Below are positions 38,401 to 44,615 of a DNA stretch of 64,000 nucleotides, piece after piece. Source of the DNA: Blastocatellia bacterium AA13 (GTDB lineage Bacteria; Acidobacteriota; Blastocatellia; UBA7656). The translations under genes and the position numbers were made by a program. The stretch lies in the NCBI GenBank assembly GCA_003222245.1, contig QHVH01000008.1:62001-126000 (forward strand), in the 5' to 3' direction. The number at the start of each line of letters is the position of its first letter. The first letter of the stretch is position 1. Under the pieces are notes generated by a model. That model worked only from the letters and a program-made list of their open reading frames with translations, was not told the origin of the DNA and did no database searches.

Positions 38401-38865
38401 ATGGTTCCCGCGGCATTCGTAATGATGGCCGAATTGCCGATGACGCCAAATGGAAAGGTGGACCGCCGGTCGCTGCCGTCGCCCGAACAGGACCGGCCGG
38501 AGATGGATCAGGTATATGTCGGGCCTCGCACGGAAGGCGAACGAATTCTCGCCCAGGTTTGGGAGGAGTTTCTCGGGGTCGCGCCTATTGGAGTCAACGA
38601 CAACTTCTTCGAGCTGGGCGGCGATTCCATATTGAGCATACAGGTAATCGCGAGCGCCAATGAAAGAGGGCTGCGGCTGACTTCGCGAGAGCTTTTTGAG
38701 CATCCGACCGTGGCCGGCCTTGCCTCCCTTGCGCAGGCGGAGCCGGCCGACACTGATCTTCATTCGGCGCCCGACGCCGACGCGTTTGGGTGGACACAGG
38801 CAAACCTCGACGAAATAGCGGCCGCCATCGATAGGTCTTTGAGCAATGAGTCAGGCGCGGATTAG
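29407..38865 (+). CDS. NRPS3: PCP-C-A-PCP-E-C-A-NMT-PCP
   Basis: About 3152 aa from ATG 29407. A short charged, possibly docking N-terminus (SDIFNQIASDFFDIEQIYKE) precedes PCP1 (LGGSS, Ser80), which has no A domain in this gene and is the likely target of the FkbH domain of NRPS2. Then C1 (HHIVFDGW at 277); A1, code DPWQYGVMHK (unassigned); PCP2 (GGDSI, Ser1146); epimerase (HHLAVDGVSWRI at 1326); C2 of the post-epimerase type (YPLSPMQQGLLFH about 1664; HHLLLDGW at 1796); A2, code DLFNNALTYK, identical to NRPS1 A1 (Ala-type). An N-methyltransferase is inserted in A2 before A10 (about 2580-2945; SAM motif VLEIGCGTG at 2641; IFIGDVRSLPLLEAFHASVQ). PCP3 (GGDSI, Ser3074) ends the protein. Expected products: one D-residue and N-methyl-Ala. 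The stop overlaps the next gene by 20 bp, indicating translational coupling. Confidence 0.94.
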   Translation: MSESDRSRSDIFNQIASDFFDIEQIYKEVESQRLRARPEAQAFTPPRTPLEELLASIWTVVLGVERAGVHDNFFDLGGSSILGTQLLSRIHEKLGVELPLRVLFESPPTIADLAARIETLKHAHELNGLAIETIPVPRNQSDSAFPLSYAQQRLWFLHHLEPDGDAYKSVFAFRIRGALDLPALDQSLSEIVRRHETLRTTFRIIDGGPAQVVLHRPGFSLHEADLYTLSEHNRQTVTSRLIQSVFGRNYSLDRGALFRVHLVRQTDDESVLIIAAHHIVFDGWSLGVFASELAALYKGFKEGEGAPCEEIRVQYADFSAWQRARLEPELLEAQLRYWREQLDGLSVLILPTDKPRPLIRTNLGARESVALSSDLTAGLRDLGRREGATLFMTLLTGFCALLHRYSGQEDVAIGSPIANRTRVEAEKMIGFFVNTLVLRLNLSPRTTVGEALADCRRIVLGAFDNQDLPFEKLVDELAPERDLSTAPLFQVMFILQNTPPSAFALPGLEIESIPFEDGSVKFDLVLSLTESGSNLFATLEYATDLYEAPSMRRLLAHLEVLLDGMRSRPNAPLSELPILTRSERQQLLVDWCDTKAGYSLDPCIHEMIAEQAERTPESIALVFEDDSVTYREMNSRANQLAHHLRGAGIGTEKLAGICLDRGLEMLIAVIGVLKTGGAYVPLDPDYPVDRLKSMIDDAGLSAMVTVERFLGVVSGFGGRTIYLDSEREAIAAQSDADPPNSADSQNLAYVIYTSGSTGRPKGVMISHRAMNNLVLWMQEMFQIGGSDSLLQKTPFSFDPSVWEFFWPLVTGATLVIARPGGHLESGYMVELVIERGVTILQLVPSVLQLLVDEPEFDRCESLRLVYCGAEALSPALIEKFYSRLGSKLSNVYGPTEAAMHVTLWPCETRPDGLVSIGRGAGNVETYLVSSHLEPMPLGIPGELQIGGAQLARGYLGAPDLTAEKFVPGPFCSDAGARVYRTGDLARYLDDGNIEFLGRIDHQVKIRGFRIEPAEIEAALSRHDLVQDSLVMVTDDAAGRRRLVAYIVAPRDDQALKEDLRRYLKQTLPPFMIPGAFVIIDRLPLMPNGKVDRRALPLPDEASASIRTDYLAPRNRVEQLLADIWCQVLGVEQAGANDNFFEMGGDSILSILIIARANRAGLRLTPKQLFEHQTIAELALAAGDAQSIEAEQGIVTGPAPLTPIQAAYFEHGSPQPHHFNQSVMLEAREPLDSGCLERAVGKLVAHHDALRLRFRREGSEWLQWEAGIDGPGVFSQVDLTALSEPLRVLEHAAEEVQTSLDLQSGPLIRVVLFSLGNAASRLLIVIHHLAVDGVSWRILLEDLTAAYQQALRGEAVALPPKTTSFKQWSERVREFALSQLSAADAAYWSELSPEVCTDLPIDFESGSNIEESARTTVVTLKAEETDSLLHRVPPVYHTEINDVLIAAAAAALSDWIGRQYILIDVEGHGRQEIFEDLDVSRTVGWFTTVHPVAIEASRAGDSGDLLKSVKEQLRAVPRKGFTYGLLRRLAPGINPGQQEPAQVCFNYLGQFDQVLAGGSLFSRATESDGLKRSPGRRREYLIEINAAVVQGRLRIAYTYSANRHRADTIERLAAMNLSALREILEHCLSPEAGGYTPSDFPLTSLTQEETDWLLRRYPDLEDAYPLSPMQQGLLFHVLHEPGTEEYFEQFSCRLRGKLEPEIFRKAWNRVVNRHTLLRTAFCWEHLRGVAQIVMRRVTLEWQDIDWRTRLTDEADAGLDDFLKADRRRGFSLGEAPLMRIALIRLADDEHELVWSHHHLLLDGWSAPIVVREVFAVYNGYITGSEIDLEPTRSYRAYIEWLGRQDFDSAKSFWQLELKGFTGRSALDIGRAGSGAASLHRAYNEERVLLSQQATASLQAMARGSRVTVNTVLQGAWAALLSRYSRESDIVFGATVSGRSTPLAGVDRMVGLFINTLPVRIIIDGGEPLDRWLRAIQRRQAGVRQFEHTPLSEIQSWCGATPGDRLFDSLLAFENYPIDLALGEEIERRAQLNVIRVRAKEQTNYPLTLIVSPAARLSIRLIYDTGWFDACVVLRMLAHFETLLQDMIASPNAPVRDIQILTESERRQLLIEWNDTSNENRVLAPIQQLFEGQVYLTPDRIAVVHEQETVSYAELNRKANQLARHLSGLGVAPETKVAVCLSRGVEMVVALLAILKSGGAYVPLDPDYPAHRLAFVLRDSKAAVLITEKGWLENQHLGHAVGIVLMDESEAINRLDDENLPANAELRNLAYVIYTSGSTGMPKGVAIEHRNTAAFLDWARRVFNPDELASVLASTSLCFDLSVFEIFAPLSTGGKVVIVRNALELAESTAAGQVTLINTVPSAARELLRLNALPSSVVTVNLAGEPLQRSLVDDLYSVPNVDRVFNLYGPSEDTTYSTGALLDKRERREPVIGRPIADTRVFLLDPEMRLAPLGVAAELHLAGAGLCRGYLGRPDLTAERFLPNHLGDEPGARLYRTGDLARYSEDGCLEYLRRLDQQVKIRGYRIELGEIESWLTNHPAVRECVVTAREDRPGDKRLVAYAAADLDFEFTSAQVSEVEREHVSHWQSLNDLLYQRAGDSADAGFNLAGWNDSYTGSPFPDEVMREWLGHTVDQILALRPKRVLEIGCGTGLILLRLAPHCDLYQGSDFSREALAYVRRELESGESRFPVELLHRQADDFSGIEPRSLDLVVLNSVVQYFPTIEYLLRTIEQAARSVKPGGRIFIGDVRSLPLLEAFHASVQLHQAHQRLDKSQLRQRIHKRIAMEQELAITPKFFLTLSARVPEITGAQCRLKRGNHHNELTNFRYDVVIEVGGARNNVEPVSWLDWTRDALTFDSIEGLLRSGDEAIVAIKSAPNARVRAHVETAALINSDEGPETTREIRDALETSGSAIDPERMRSLGASHGYHVDITWDGENKDGSYDLVFSKPGSEQHARSCLACVPDVVPSLRACANKPIHEMLSRKLIPQLREYARASLPDHMVPAAFVMMAELPMTPNGKVDRRSLPSPEQDRPEMDQVYVGPRTEGERILAQVWEEFLGVAPIGVNDNFFELGGDSILSIQVIASANERGLRLTSRELFEHPTVAGLASLAQAEPADTDLHSAPDADAFGWTQANLDEIAAAIDRSLSNESGAD

Positions 38866-40261
38866 CAAAGAGAACATCGAAGATTATTATCCGCTGTCGC
38901 CGATGCAAGAGGGGATGCTCCTGCATACCGTCTATGGCGATGAGCCGGATCTATACGTCTTTCAGTTGAGCTGTTCTTTGCGAGGCAGTCCTGACTCCGC
39001 TCTCTTCGAAGAAGCGTGGCAGCGGGTAATGCAGCGTCACGCCGTGCTTCGGACCTGTTTCCTGTGGGAGGGACTCGGCAAACCGATTCAAGTCGTAAAG
39101 AGAACCGTGCGGCTTCCTCTGACTACACTTGATTGGCGCGGTTCGGAGCCGCGTGAGCAAAGAGAACGGATCGAGCGATTCCTCAACGAGGACCGCCATC
39201 GCGGGTTTTCGCCGTCGACCGCTCCTCTGATGCGGGTGACATTGATACGAACAAGCGACGAGATACATCATCTCGTCTGGACTCATCATCACTTGCTGCT
39301 CGATGGCTGGTCGGTCGCCCGAGTGCTGGACGATGTACAGGCCTGTTACGCGAACCTTCGACGTGGAACGGTTGCGAATGACGAGCCATCGCCGCCTTAC
39401 CGCGGCTACATTCGATGGCTTCATCAACAGGATCTTTCGCGGGCGAAGGTGTTCTGGACAAACCTCCTCAGAGGTTTCAAAAGGCCTACGGCGCTTGCGA
39501 TGGGACAGCCAGTTCGGCCTGACGCCGGTGAACCGCAAGGGTATCGCAGGCAATCGAGAATGTTGCCGGAGGTGATCACCAGCGAGTTGTACTCGCTCGC
39601 TCGCCGGCGCCGCCTTACGGTTAACGTGCTGGTGCAGGGCGCGTGGGCATTGTTGCTCAGCCGGTATGCGAATGAGGACGACGTGGTGTTCGGGGCGGTT
39701 GTATCCGGGCGCCCTTCGGAATTGCCGGGAATAACGAGCATGGTGGGGCTGTTCATCAACACTCTGCCGGTCAGGGTGCGCTTGCCTTCGCACCTGCGGG
39801 TGTCCGATTGGCTCGAGACGCTTCGCATGCAAGAGGCCGAGATGCTCCAGCATGAGTACACACCTCTCATCGAGGTCCAATCATGCGCGGACACGCCAAA
39901 AGGTCTCCCGTTGTTCGAAAGCATACTGGCGTTCGACAACTATCCGGTCTATTCGTCGATAAAGGATTATCAGTGGGATCTGCGAATCGAAGATGTTCGC
40001 AGCGTTCAGCGGTCGAATTATCCGCTTGCGATTGTGGCAATGCCCGGGGCCTCGCTGGCTCTGATGGCGAGTTACGACCCTCGCAGATTTGAAGATATAG
40101 CCATAGAGCAGATGCTGCTTCGGCTCGAGAGTTTGCTGTCCTCGCTTCCCGGTCGGCTCGATTCAACGCTCGGCGAGATAGAAGTCTTTTCAGAGAAGGA
40201 ACGTGCTCTGCTGAATCGTCCATCGGCGGTGACCGACCTCGAAGATACGTTTTCATTTTGA
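38846..40261 (+). CDS. Free-standing condensation domain (post-epimerase type)
   Basis: 471-aa protein that is a single complete C domain: YYPLSPMQEGMLLH near residue 14, core motif HHLLLDGW intact, GLFINTLPVR late in the domain. It stops right after the C fold (ALLNRPSAVTDLEDTFSF) without A or PCP. It overlaps the end of NRPS3. Its N-terminal signature matches the two C domains in this locus that follow E domains, yet the upstream PCP of NRPS3 carries no E domain. REP repeats start 50 bp after its stop, so it may be the front of a longer gene cut by the transposase region. Alternatively it works in trans with NRPS5, which has only half a C domain. Confidence 0.88.
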   Translation: MSQARISKENIEDYYPLSPMQEGMLLHTVYGDEPDLYVFQLSCSLRGSPDSALFEEAWQRVMQRHAVLRTCFLWEGLGKPIQVVKRTVRLPLTTLDWRGSEPREQRERIERFLNEDRHRGFSPSTAPLMRVTLIRTSDEIHHLVWTHHHLLLDGWSVARVLDDVQACYANLRRGTVANDEPSPPYRGYIRWLHQQDLSRAKVFWTNLLRGFKRPTALAMGQPVRPDAGEPQGYRRQSRMLPEVITSELYSLARRRRLTVNVLVQGAWALLLSRYANEDDVVFGAVVSGRPSELPGITSMVGLFINTLPVRVRLPSHLRVSDWLETLRMQEAEMLQHEYTPLIEVQSCADTPKGLPLFESILAFDNYPVYSSIKDYQWDLRIEDVRSVQRSNYPLAIVAMPGASLALMASYDPRRFEDIAIEQMLLRLESLLSSLPGRLDSTLGEIEVFSEKERALLNRPSAVTDLEDTFSF

Positions 40262-40312
40262 CGGAACGCATATCGCGATTAACACGCGGACGATGATAAC
40301 GCCGCGCGCAAC

Positions 40313-40700
40313 GTTCCCTTTCGGGGAACACGCCCCTTCGGGGCTCGGGATGCGGAACAAACACATCATCCGGGGGCGGCGCTTGGCTTGCCCCCGGTAG
40401 TTCCAGCATGCCGATTGGTTGTTCCCCGGAGGGGAACACGTCAATAGCCGGGGGTAAGCGAAGCGCAGCCCCCGGTGTTGGAGGCCGAAGGACGTTGTTC
40501 CAAAAACGTTTTGTTCCCCGGAGGGGAACGCGTCAATAGCCGGGGGTAAGCGAAGCGCAGCCCCCGGTGTTGGAGGCCGATGCACGTTTGTTCCAAAGAC
40601 GTTTTGTTCCCCGGAGGGGAACGCGTCAATAGCCGGGGGTGAGCGAAGCGCAGCCCCCGGTGTTCCAGCATGCGGATTCATTGTTCCCCGAAGGGAACGC
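40313..40700. repeat. Left REP array of the RAYT element
   Basis: Starts with GTTCCCTTTCGGGGAAC (40313-40329) and one unit in the right-array orientation (GCCCCTTCGGGGCTCGGGAT...CCGGGGGC...GCCCCCGG, to about 40397). Then come units headed by GTTCCCC(G/A)GAGGGGAAC-type palindromes at 40421, 40513, 40606 and a variant at 40683 (spacing 92, 93, 77 bp), each followed by GTCAATAGCCGGGGGTAAGC and a GC hairpin. These units are the reverse complement of the right-array type. Confidence 0.85.
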
Positions 40701-40740
40701 GCGTCAATGAGCGGGCTACAAAGCCCAGCGAGGTACAGGA

Positions 40741-41193
40741 ATGTCACAAACATTAGTCAGTCTGCTTGTCCATATAGTCTTCTCGACAAAGCACCGAGAA
40801 GCGCTGATCACAGCAGAGATCGAGCCGTCGCTCTACGCGTATTTGGGCGGCATTGCGCGAACCCATCAATCTCGCCTTTTAACCGCTGGAGGCACCGCCA
40901 ATCACGTTCACCTGCTCATTTCATTATCCAAGACAATCGCGCTGAGCGATCTCCTCGAGAAGATCAAGGCGGGATCATCGAAATGGATCAAGACGCAGGG
41001 CACGCAGTTTCGGGCTTTTCATTGGCAAGATGGTTACGGCGCATTCTCGATCGGCGCATCGCAGATTCCAGCCCTGAAGACTTATATAGGGAGACAGAAG
41101 GAGCATCACGTTAAAAAGACCTTCGAAGAAGAGTTGATCGAGCTGCTAACGAAGTATGGGATCGAGTACAACGACAAATATTTATGGGATTGA
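40741..41193 (+). CDS. REP-associated tyrosine transposase (IS200/IS605-like, Transposase_17)
   Basis: 150-aa Y1 HUH transposase. The HUH metal-binding motif is NHVHLLISLS, and the likely catalytic Tyr is in ALKTYIGRQKEHH. The start LVSLLVHIVFSTKHRE is typical of the family. A GAGG (40730-40733) sits 7 nt before the ATG. The length is complete. These enzymes nick single-stranded DNA at hairpins; RAYT members act on the REP palindromes around them. Its sense orientation in the operon may let transcription read through to the radical-SAM gene. Confidence 0.92.
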   Translation: MSQTLVSLLVHIVFSTKHREALITAEIEPSLYAYLGGIARTHQSRLLTAGGTANHVHLLISLSKTIALSDLLEKIKAGSSKWIKTQGTQFRAFHWQDGYGAFSIGASQIPALKTYIGRQKEHHVKKTFEEELIELLTKYGIEYNDKYLWD

Positions 41194-41245
41194 TTGAAGG
41201 AAGCTCTTCGACCCTTACAAGGGTCGGTAAACATTCCTACGGATA

Positions 41246-41640
41246 CCGGGGGCGGCGCTACGCTTGCCCCCGGCTATTGAATTCCGCCCCTTCGGGGCTC
41301 GGGATGCGGAACAAACGCAGCGTCCGGGGGCGGCGCTACGCTTGCCCCCGGCTATTGAATTCCGCCCCTTCGGGGCTCGGGATGCGGAACAAACGCATAA
41401 TCCGGGGGCGGCGCTACGCTTGCCTCCGGCTATTGGATTCCGCCCGTTCGGGGCTCGGGATGCGGAACAAATACATCATCCGGGGGCGGCGCTTCGCTTG
41501 CCCCGGGCTATTGAATTCCGCCCCTTCGGGGTTCGGGATGCGGAACAAACACATCATCCGGGGGCGGCGCTACGCTTGCCCCCGGCTATTGAATTCCGCC
41601 CCTTCGGGGCTCGGGATGCGGAACAAACACGGGGGCGGCG
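41246..41640. repeat. Right REP array: five 78-bp units
   Basis: Units start with CCGGGGGCGGCGCTACGCTT at 41246, 41324, 41402, 41480 and 41558 (exact 78-bp period), with a truncated sixth near 41630. Each has two hairpins: CCGGGGGC...GCCCCCGG and GCCCCTTCGGGGC. The period is a multiple of three, so it gives long repetitive open frames (about 130-160 codons) in two frames; these have no gene features. Confidence 0.88.
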
Positions 41641-41665
41641 GCAAGAGACGACACATTGAGTGATT

Positions 41666-43381
41666 ATGAACACCAACCATAATGTTGATTGTATTGTCAT
41701 AGGCTATAACGATATTCCGTTCGAAGAATACGAGCAGTTAATACTGCGTTATGGGCCGCACTCCGAGGCGTATCGCGATCTTAAGCACAGCTTTATCGAA
41801 ATCGGCGACCAGAAGCTGAATTATGTGGGTCTCTTGAACCATGTGTTCAGCGCGGCCGCCGACGTCCGCGAGCCGCGAGCCTCTGACTTCTTCAAAGCAG
41901 GAGACATCCCGAATCTCGCCGCCGTCTACCTCGCGAGTTTCCTTACCAGGAGAGGTTATAGCGCCAGGTACATAAATCTCTTTCAACATCAGAAAGAGGA
42001 GCTCGCCGACTATCTTCGACAAGGACCTCTTTGCGTGGCGATAACCACGACGCTGTACGTACTGAACTTGCCGGCAAAACAAATTGTCGAGTTCATACGA
42101 AGGCACAATCCCGAGGTGAAAATAATAGTCGGAGGACCGCTCATCGCGAATCACGCCAGGAACTACAGAACGCATCACGAGACCGAATGCGAGCCGGTAG
42201 TCAACCTCGCGCCCCGTTATGAGAGTGAAGAATTCGCCTCAGCCCTTGCCGACATCGGAGCGGATATTTACGTGATTGAGGGGCAGGGAGAGATGGCGTT
42301 GGCGCGGATCGTTGAGTCTCTCAAAACAGGCGGCAGCCTCGATCGAATTCCCAACCTCGCATATTGGGAGAACGGGCGGCTCCGCTCGACGTTCGAAGCG
42401 CCGGAGAACAGCTCGCTCGACGAAGAGTTCATCGACTGGAGCAGCTTCGGCCGCGAGCATCTCGGACCCGTCATACAGACTCGCACGGCGCGAAGCTGCG
42501 CCTTCAAGTGCTCGTTCTGTAACTACCCGACTCGGGCCGGCAAGCTTGCTCTGGCAAGCCTCGACACGATTGAAAAGGAGCTCGACTCGATGAAGCAGCT
42601 TGGAACAGTCCAGGCGGTCGTCTTCATCGACGACACCTTCAACGTGCCGCTTCCCAGATTCAAAGAAATTTGCAGGCTGATGATTAAGAAGGACTACCAG
42701 TTCGGCTGGTACTCTTACTTCAGGTGCAGTAACTCCGACGAAGAGGCGATTGACCTGATGGCCCGGAGCGGATGCAAGGGGGTCTTTCTGGGCATCGAGT
42801 CCGGATCGCCCTCGATCCTCGAGAATATGGATAAAGCCGCCACGATCGAGAAATATGCCGCGGGCATCCGCATGCTCAAAGAGAGGGGCGTGCTCACTTT
42901 TGGGTCGTTCATAATCGGCTTCCCCGGAGAGACCGAAGATACCATTGGCGAGACCCTCGACTTCATCAAGAACAACGGCCTCGACTATTACCGCGTACAG
43001 CCGTGGTATTGCGAGCCGGGCACGCCGATCTTTCAACAGAAGGAAAAATATCAGATCGAAGGCGAAGGATTTGTCTGGAGCCATGCCACCATGGACAGCA
43101 GCGAAGCAATGGATCACGTCGAAAGGATCTTTCTGACTGTCACCGAGTCCCTGTGGCTGCCGCAATGGTCATTCGACTTTTGGACGATTCCATATCTGAT
43201 CGGCAAGGGCCTCACCTTCGATCAGTTCAGAGACTTCGTGGCGGAAGCCGGACGTTTGCTGTCGCTCGGAATCGCATACGTACCCCCTCACAAGAAGCAA
43301 ACGCTTCAGAGGGATTACATGCGAAACCTGGTGGAAACCGTTCGGGCCTGGAACCTCCCGATCGATTCCGCTCATATCTGA
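41666..43381 (+). CDS. B12-binding radical SAM protein, PhpK-like methyltransferase family
   Basis: About 571 aa. The N-terminal part (DCIVIGYNDIPFEEYEQLI, SEAYRDLKHSFI) resembles PhpK-type proteins. A cobalamin-binding-like Rossmann region follows (VAITTTLYVLNLPAKQIVEF, KIIVGGPLI), then a radical SAM core with CxxxCxxC as SCAFKCSFCNY (Cys278/282/285 counted from ATG 41666), FIDDTFNVP and GIESGSPSILENMDKA. In this class methylcobalamin and SAM are used to methylate unactivated carbon or phosphinate phosphorus. In an NRPS/PKS operon with no phosphonate genes, C-methylation of a carrier-bound intermediate is the more likely job (inference). The GTG at 41660 is an alternative start. It sits 10 bp before NRPS5. 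Substrate and site of methylation are unknown. Confidence 0.85.
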   Translation: MNTNHNVDCIVIGYNDIPFEEYEQLILRYGPHSEAYRDLKHSFIEIGDQKLNYVGLLNHVFSAAADVREPRASDFFKAGDIPNLAAVYLASFLTRRGYSARYINLFQHQKEELADYLRQGPLCVAITTTLYVLNLPAKQIVEFIRRHNPEVKIIVGGPLIANHARNYRTHHETECEPVVNLAPRYESEEFASALADIGADIYVIEGQGEMALARIVESLKTGGSLDRIPNLAYWENGRLRSTFEAPENSSLDEEFIDWSSFGREHLGPVIQTRTARSCAFKCSFCNYPTRAGKLALASLDTIEKELDSMKQLGTVQAVVFIDDTFNVPLPRFKEICRLMIKKDYQFGWYSYFRCSNSDEEAIDLMARSGCKGVFLGIESGSPSILENMDKAATIEKYAAGIRMLKERGVLTFGSFIIGFPGETEDTIGETLDFIKNNGLDYYRVQPWYCEPGTPIFQQKEKYQIEGEGFVWSHATMDSSEAMDHVERIFLTVTESLWLPQWSFDFWTIPYLIGKGLTFDQFRDFVAEAGRLLSLGIAYVPPHKKQTLQRDYMRNLVETVRAWNLPIDSAHI

Positions 43382-43391
43382 TACGAAAAAA

Positions 43392-44615
43392 ATGCGAGAC
43401 TCTTTAGAACCTGTCATACCGGCCGCGCTTGTCGACGCCGAGCTTGCAAGCGAGAAACGCTACTGGCTGGACAAGCTGTCTGGAGGGATCGCCCCGTCGG
43501 GTATACCCGGCGACTTCAGGAGAGATGATGTCTTTGCCGGTCGAACCGGCGTGTTTGTTTCGGCCATCCCACGCGAGACCCAGGAACTGGTTCTCAGGGT
43601 CTGCAACAACAACCCGACGCTTGTCCTTGCATCACTCATCTCAGCCGCACAACTCTGCCTGTTTCGATACACCGGCATTGAGGACGTCGTCGTAGGAACG
43701 CCGATACATGAAGAGCACGCCGACCTCGCGGCGCTAAATAAAATTGTGCCCATTCGAACCGAAGTCGCGGGCGCGATGAGCTTCAAAGAATTGTTGCTCT
43801 CGGTAAAGAACTCACTCAGCGAGGCATACGCAAATCAGAAATACCCATTCGAGAGAATCATCGAGATTCTCAGCATCGCCGCACCCCCCGGCCAATGCCC
43901 TCTATTCAACCTTGTTGTATTGATCGACGGCATTAATAACCGTGCAAACATTCGACATCTGAGGCACGACCTCACACTGGCGTTCAACATCGATGCCGGC
44001 CGTCTGTCAGGCGAAATCGAATACAACGAGCGTCTCTTCCGCCCGGAGACAATCGAGGCTTTTGCCGGCCATTACGCCGGAATCCTCGGCGCGATGTTCG
44101 AATCGCCGGACGGCAAGGTTGAAGAATTGGATCTTGTCTCAGACGACGAGAGAATACGTCTGATACATGACTTCAATTCGACGCGCGTGCCGTACCCACG
44201 GACAAAGACCGTACGCGAATTGTTCGAAGAGCAAGCCGCCCGCTCTCCGATGAGCGTCGCCGTCTCGCTTGATGACGAGCACGTCACCTATGAAGCGCTG
44301 AACGCACGGGCCAACCAGTTGGCCAATTATCTTGCGCGAGCCGGTGTCGGCCCTGATGTCCCTGCAGCCCTCTTCCTCGAGCGGTCGATTGATCTGGTCA
44401 TCGCCATGCTCGCCGTTGTTAAGGCAGGCGAATCCATCGCGTCCATCTCCAACGGACAAGCTCGCTTACGTGATCTTCACTTCGGGCAGCACGGGGAGGC
44501 CGAAAGGCGTGATGGTCAATCACGAAGGACTCTGCAATCACATGGTCTGGATGCAGCGCGACTACCCGCTTACTCCGCGGGATCGCGTGCTGCAGAAGAC
44601 GCCGTATACGTTTGA
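43392..44615 (+). CDS. NRPS5, 5' part: half C domain and start of a broken A domain
   Basis: Residues 1-250 match only the C-terminal lobe of a condensation domain (AELASEKRYWLDKLSGGI, VGTPIHEEHADLAALNKIVPI, QKYPFERIIEIL); the lobe with HHxxxDG is absent. A linker (RIRLIHDFNSTRVPYP) and the A-domain front (LFEEQAARSPMSVAVS...VTYEALNARANQLANYL) follow up to MLAVVKAG. There the expected GAYVPLDP segment is missing, and the frame runs into nonsense (ESIASISNGQARLRDLH...) until a stop. The meaningful part therefore ends near 44430; the rest of the A domain continues in another frame. No strong Shine-Dalgarno is seen. Seen alone this is a fragment, best read with the 3' part. Confidence 0.8.
   Translation: MRDSLEPVIPAALVDAELASEKRYWLDKLSGGIAPSGIPGDFRRDDVFAGRTGVFVSAIPRETQELVLRVCNNNPTLVLASLISAAQLCLFRYTGIEDVVVGTPIHEEHADLAALNKIVPIRTEVAGAMSFKELLLSVKNSLSEAYANQKYPFERIIEILSIAAPPGQCPLFNLVVLIDGINNRANIRHLRHDLTLAFNIDAGRLSGEIEYNERLFRPETIEAFAGHYAGILGAMFESPDGKVEELDLVSDDERIRLIHDFNSTRVPYPRTKTVRELFEEQAARSPMSVAVSLDDEHVTYEALNARANQLANYLARAGVGPDVPAALFLERSIDLVIAMLAVVKAGESIASISNGQARLRDLHFGQHGEAERRDGQSRRTLQSHGLDAARLPAYSAGSRAAEDAVYV

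Larger units (their letters stand above)
40313..41640. mobile_element. REPtron: RAYT transposase gene with inverted REP arrays
   Basis: A REP-associated Y1 transposase (40741-41193) with mutually inverted arrays of two-hairpin REP units on both sides. Single copies of the same REP lie at 28.2 and 29.2 kb in this window, as expected for a domesticated transposase that scatters non-autonomous REPs. The element lies between a lone C domain and the radical-SAM gene, inside the biosynthetic operon. Confidence 0.75.

Noticed and set aside
41184-41663. Open frames of about 130-160 codons with perfect peptide repeats (RGRRYACPRLLNSAPSG...)
   Set aside because: They are translations of the 78-bp REP array, whose period is a multiple of three; two frames are open at once and the DNA is made of hairpins.
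44332-44430. ATG at 44332 as a natural start of an A-PCP protein
   Set aside because: The first codons are the out-of-frame reading of real A-domain sequence coded in the upstream frame.
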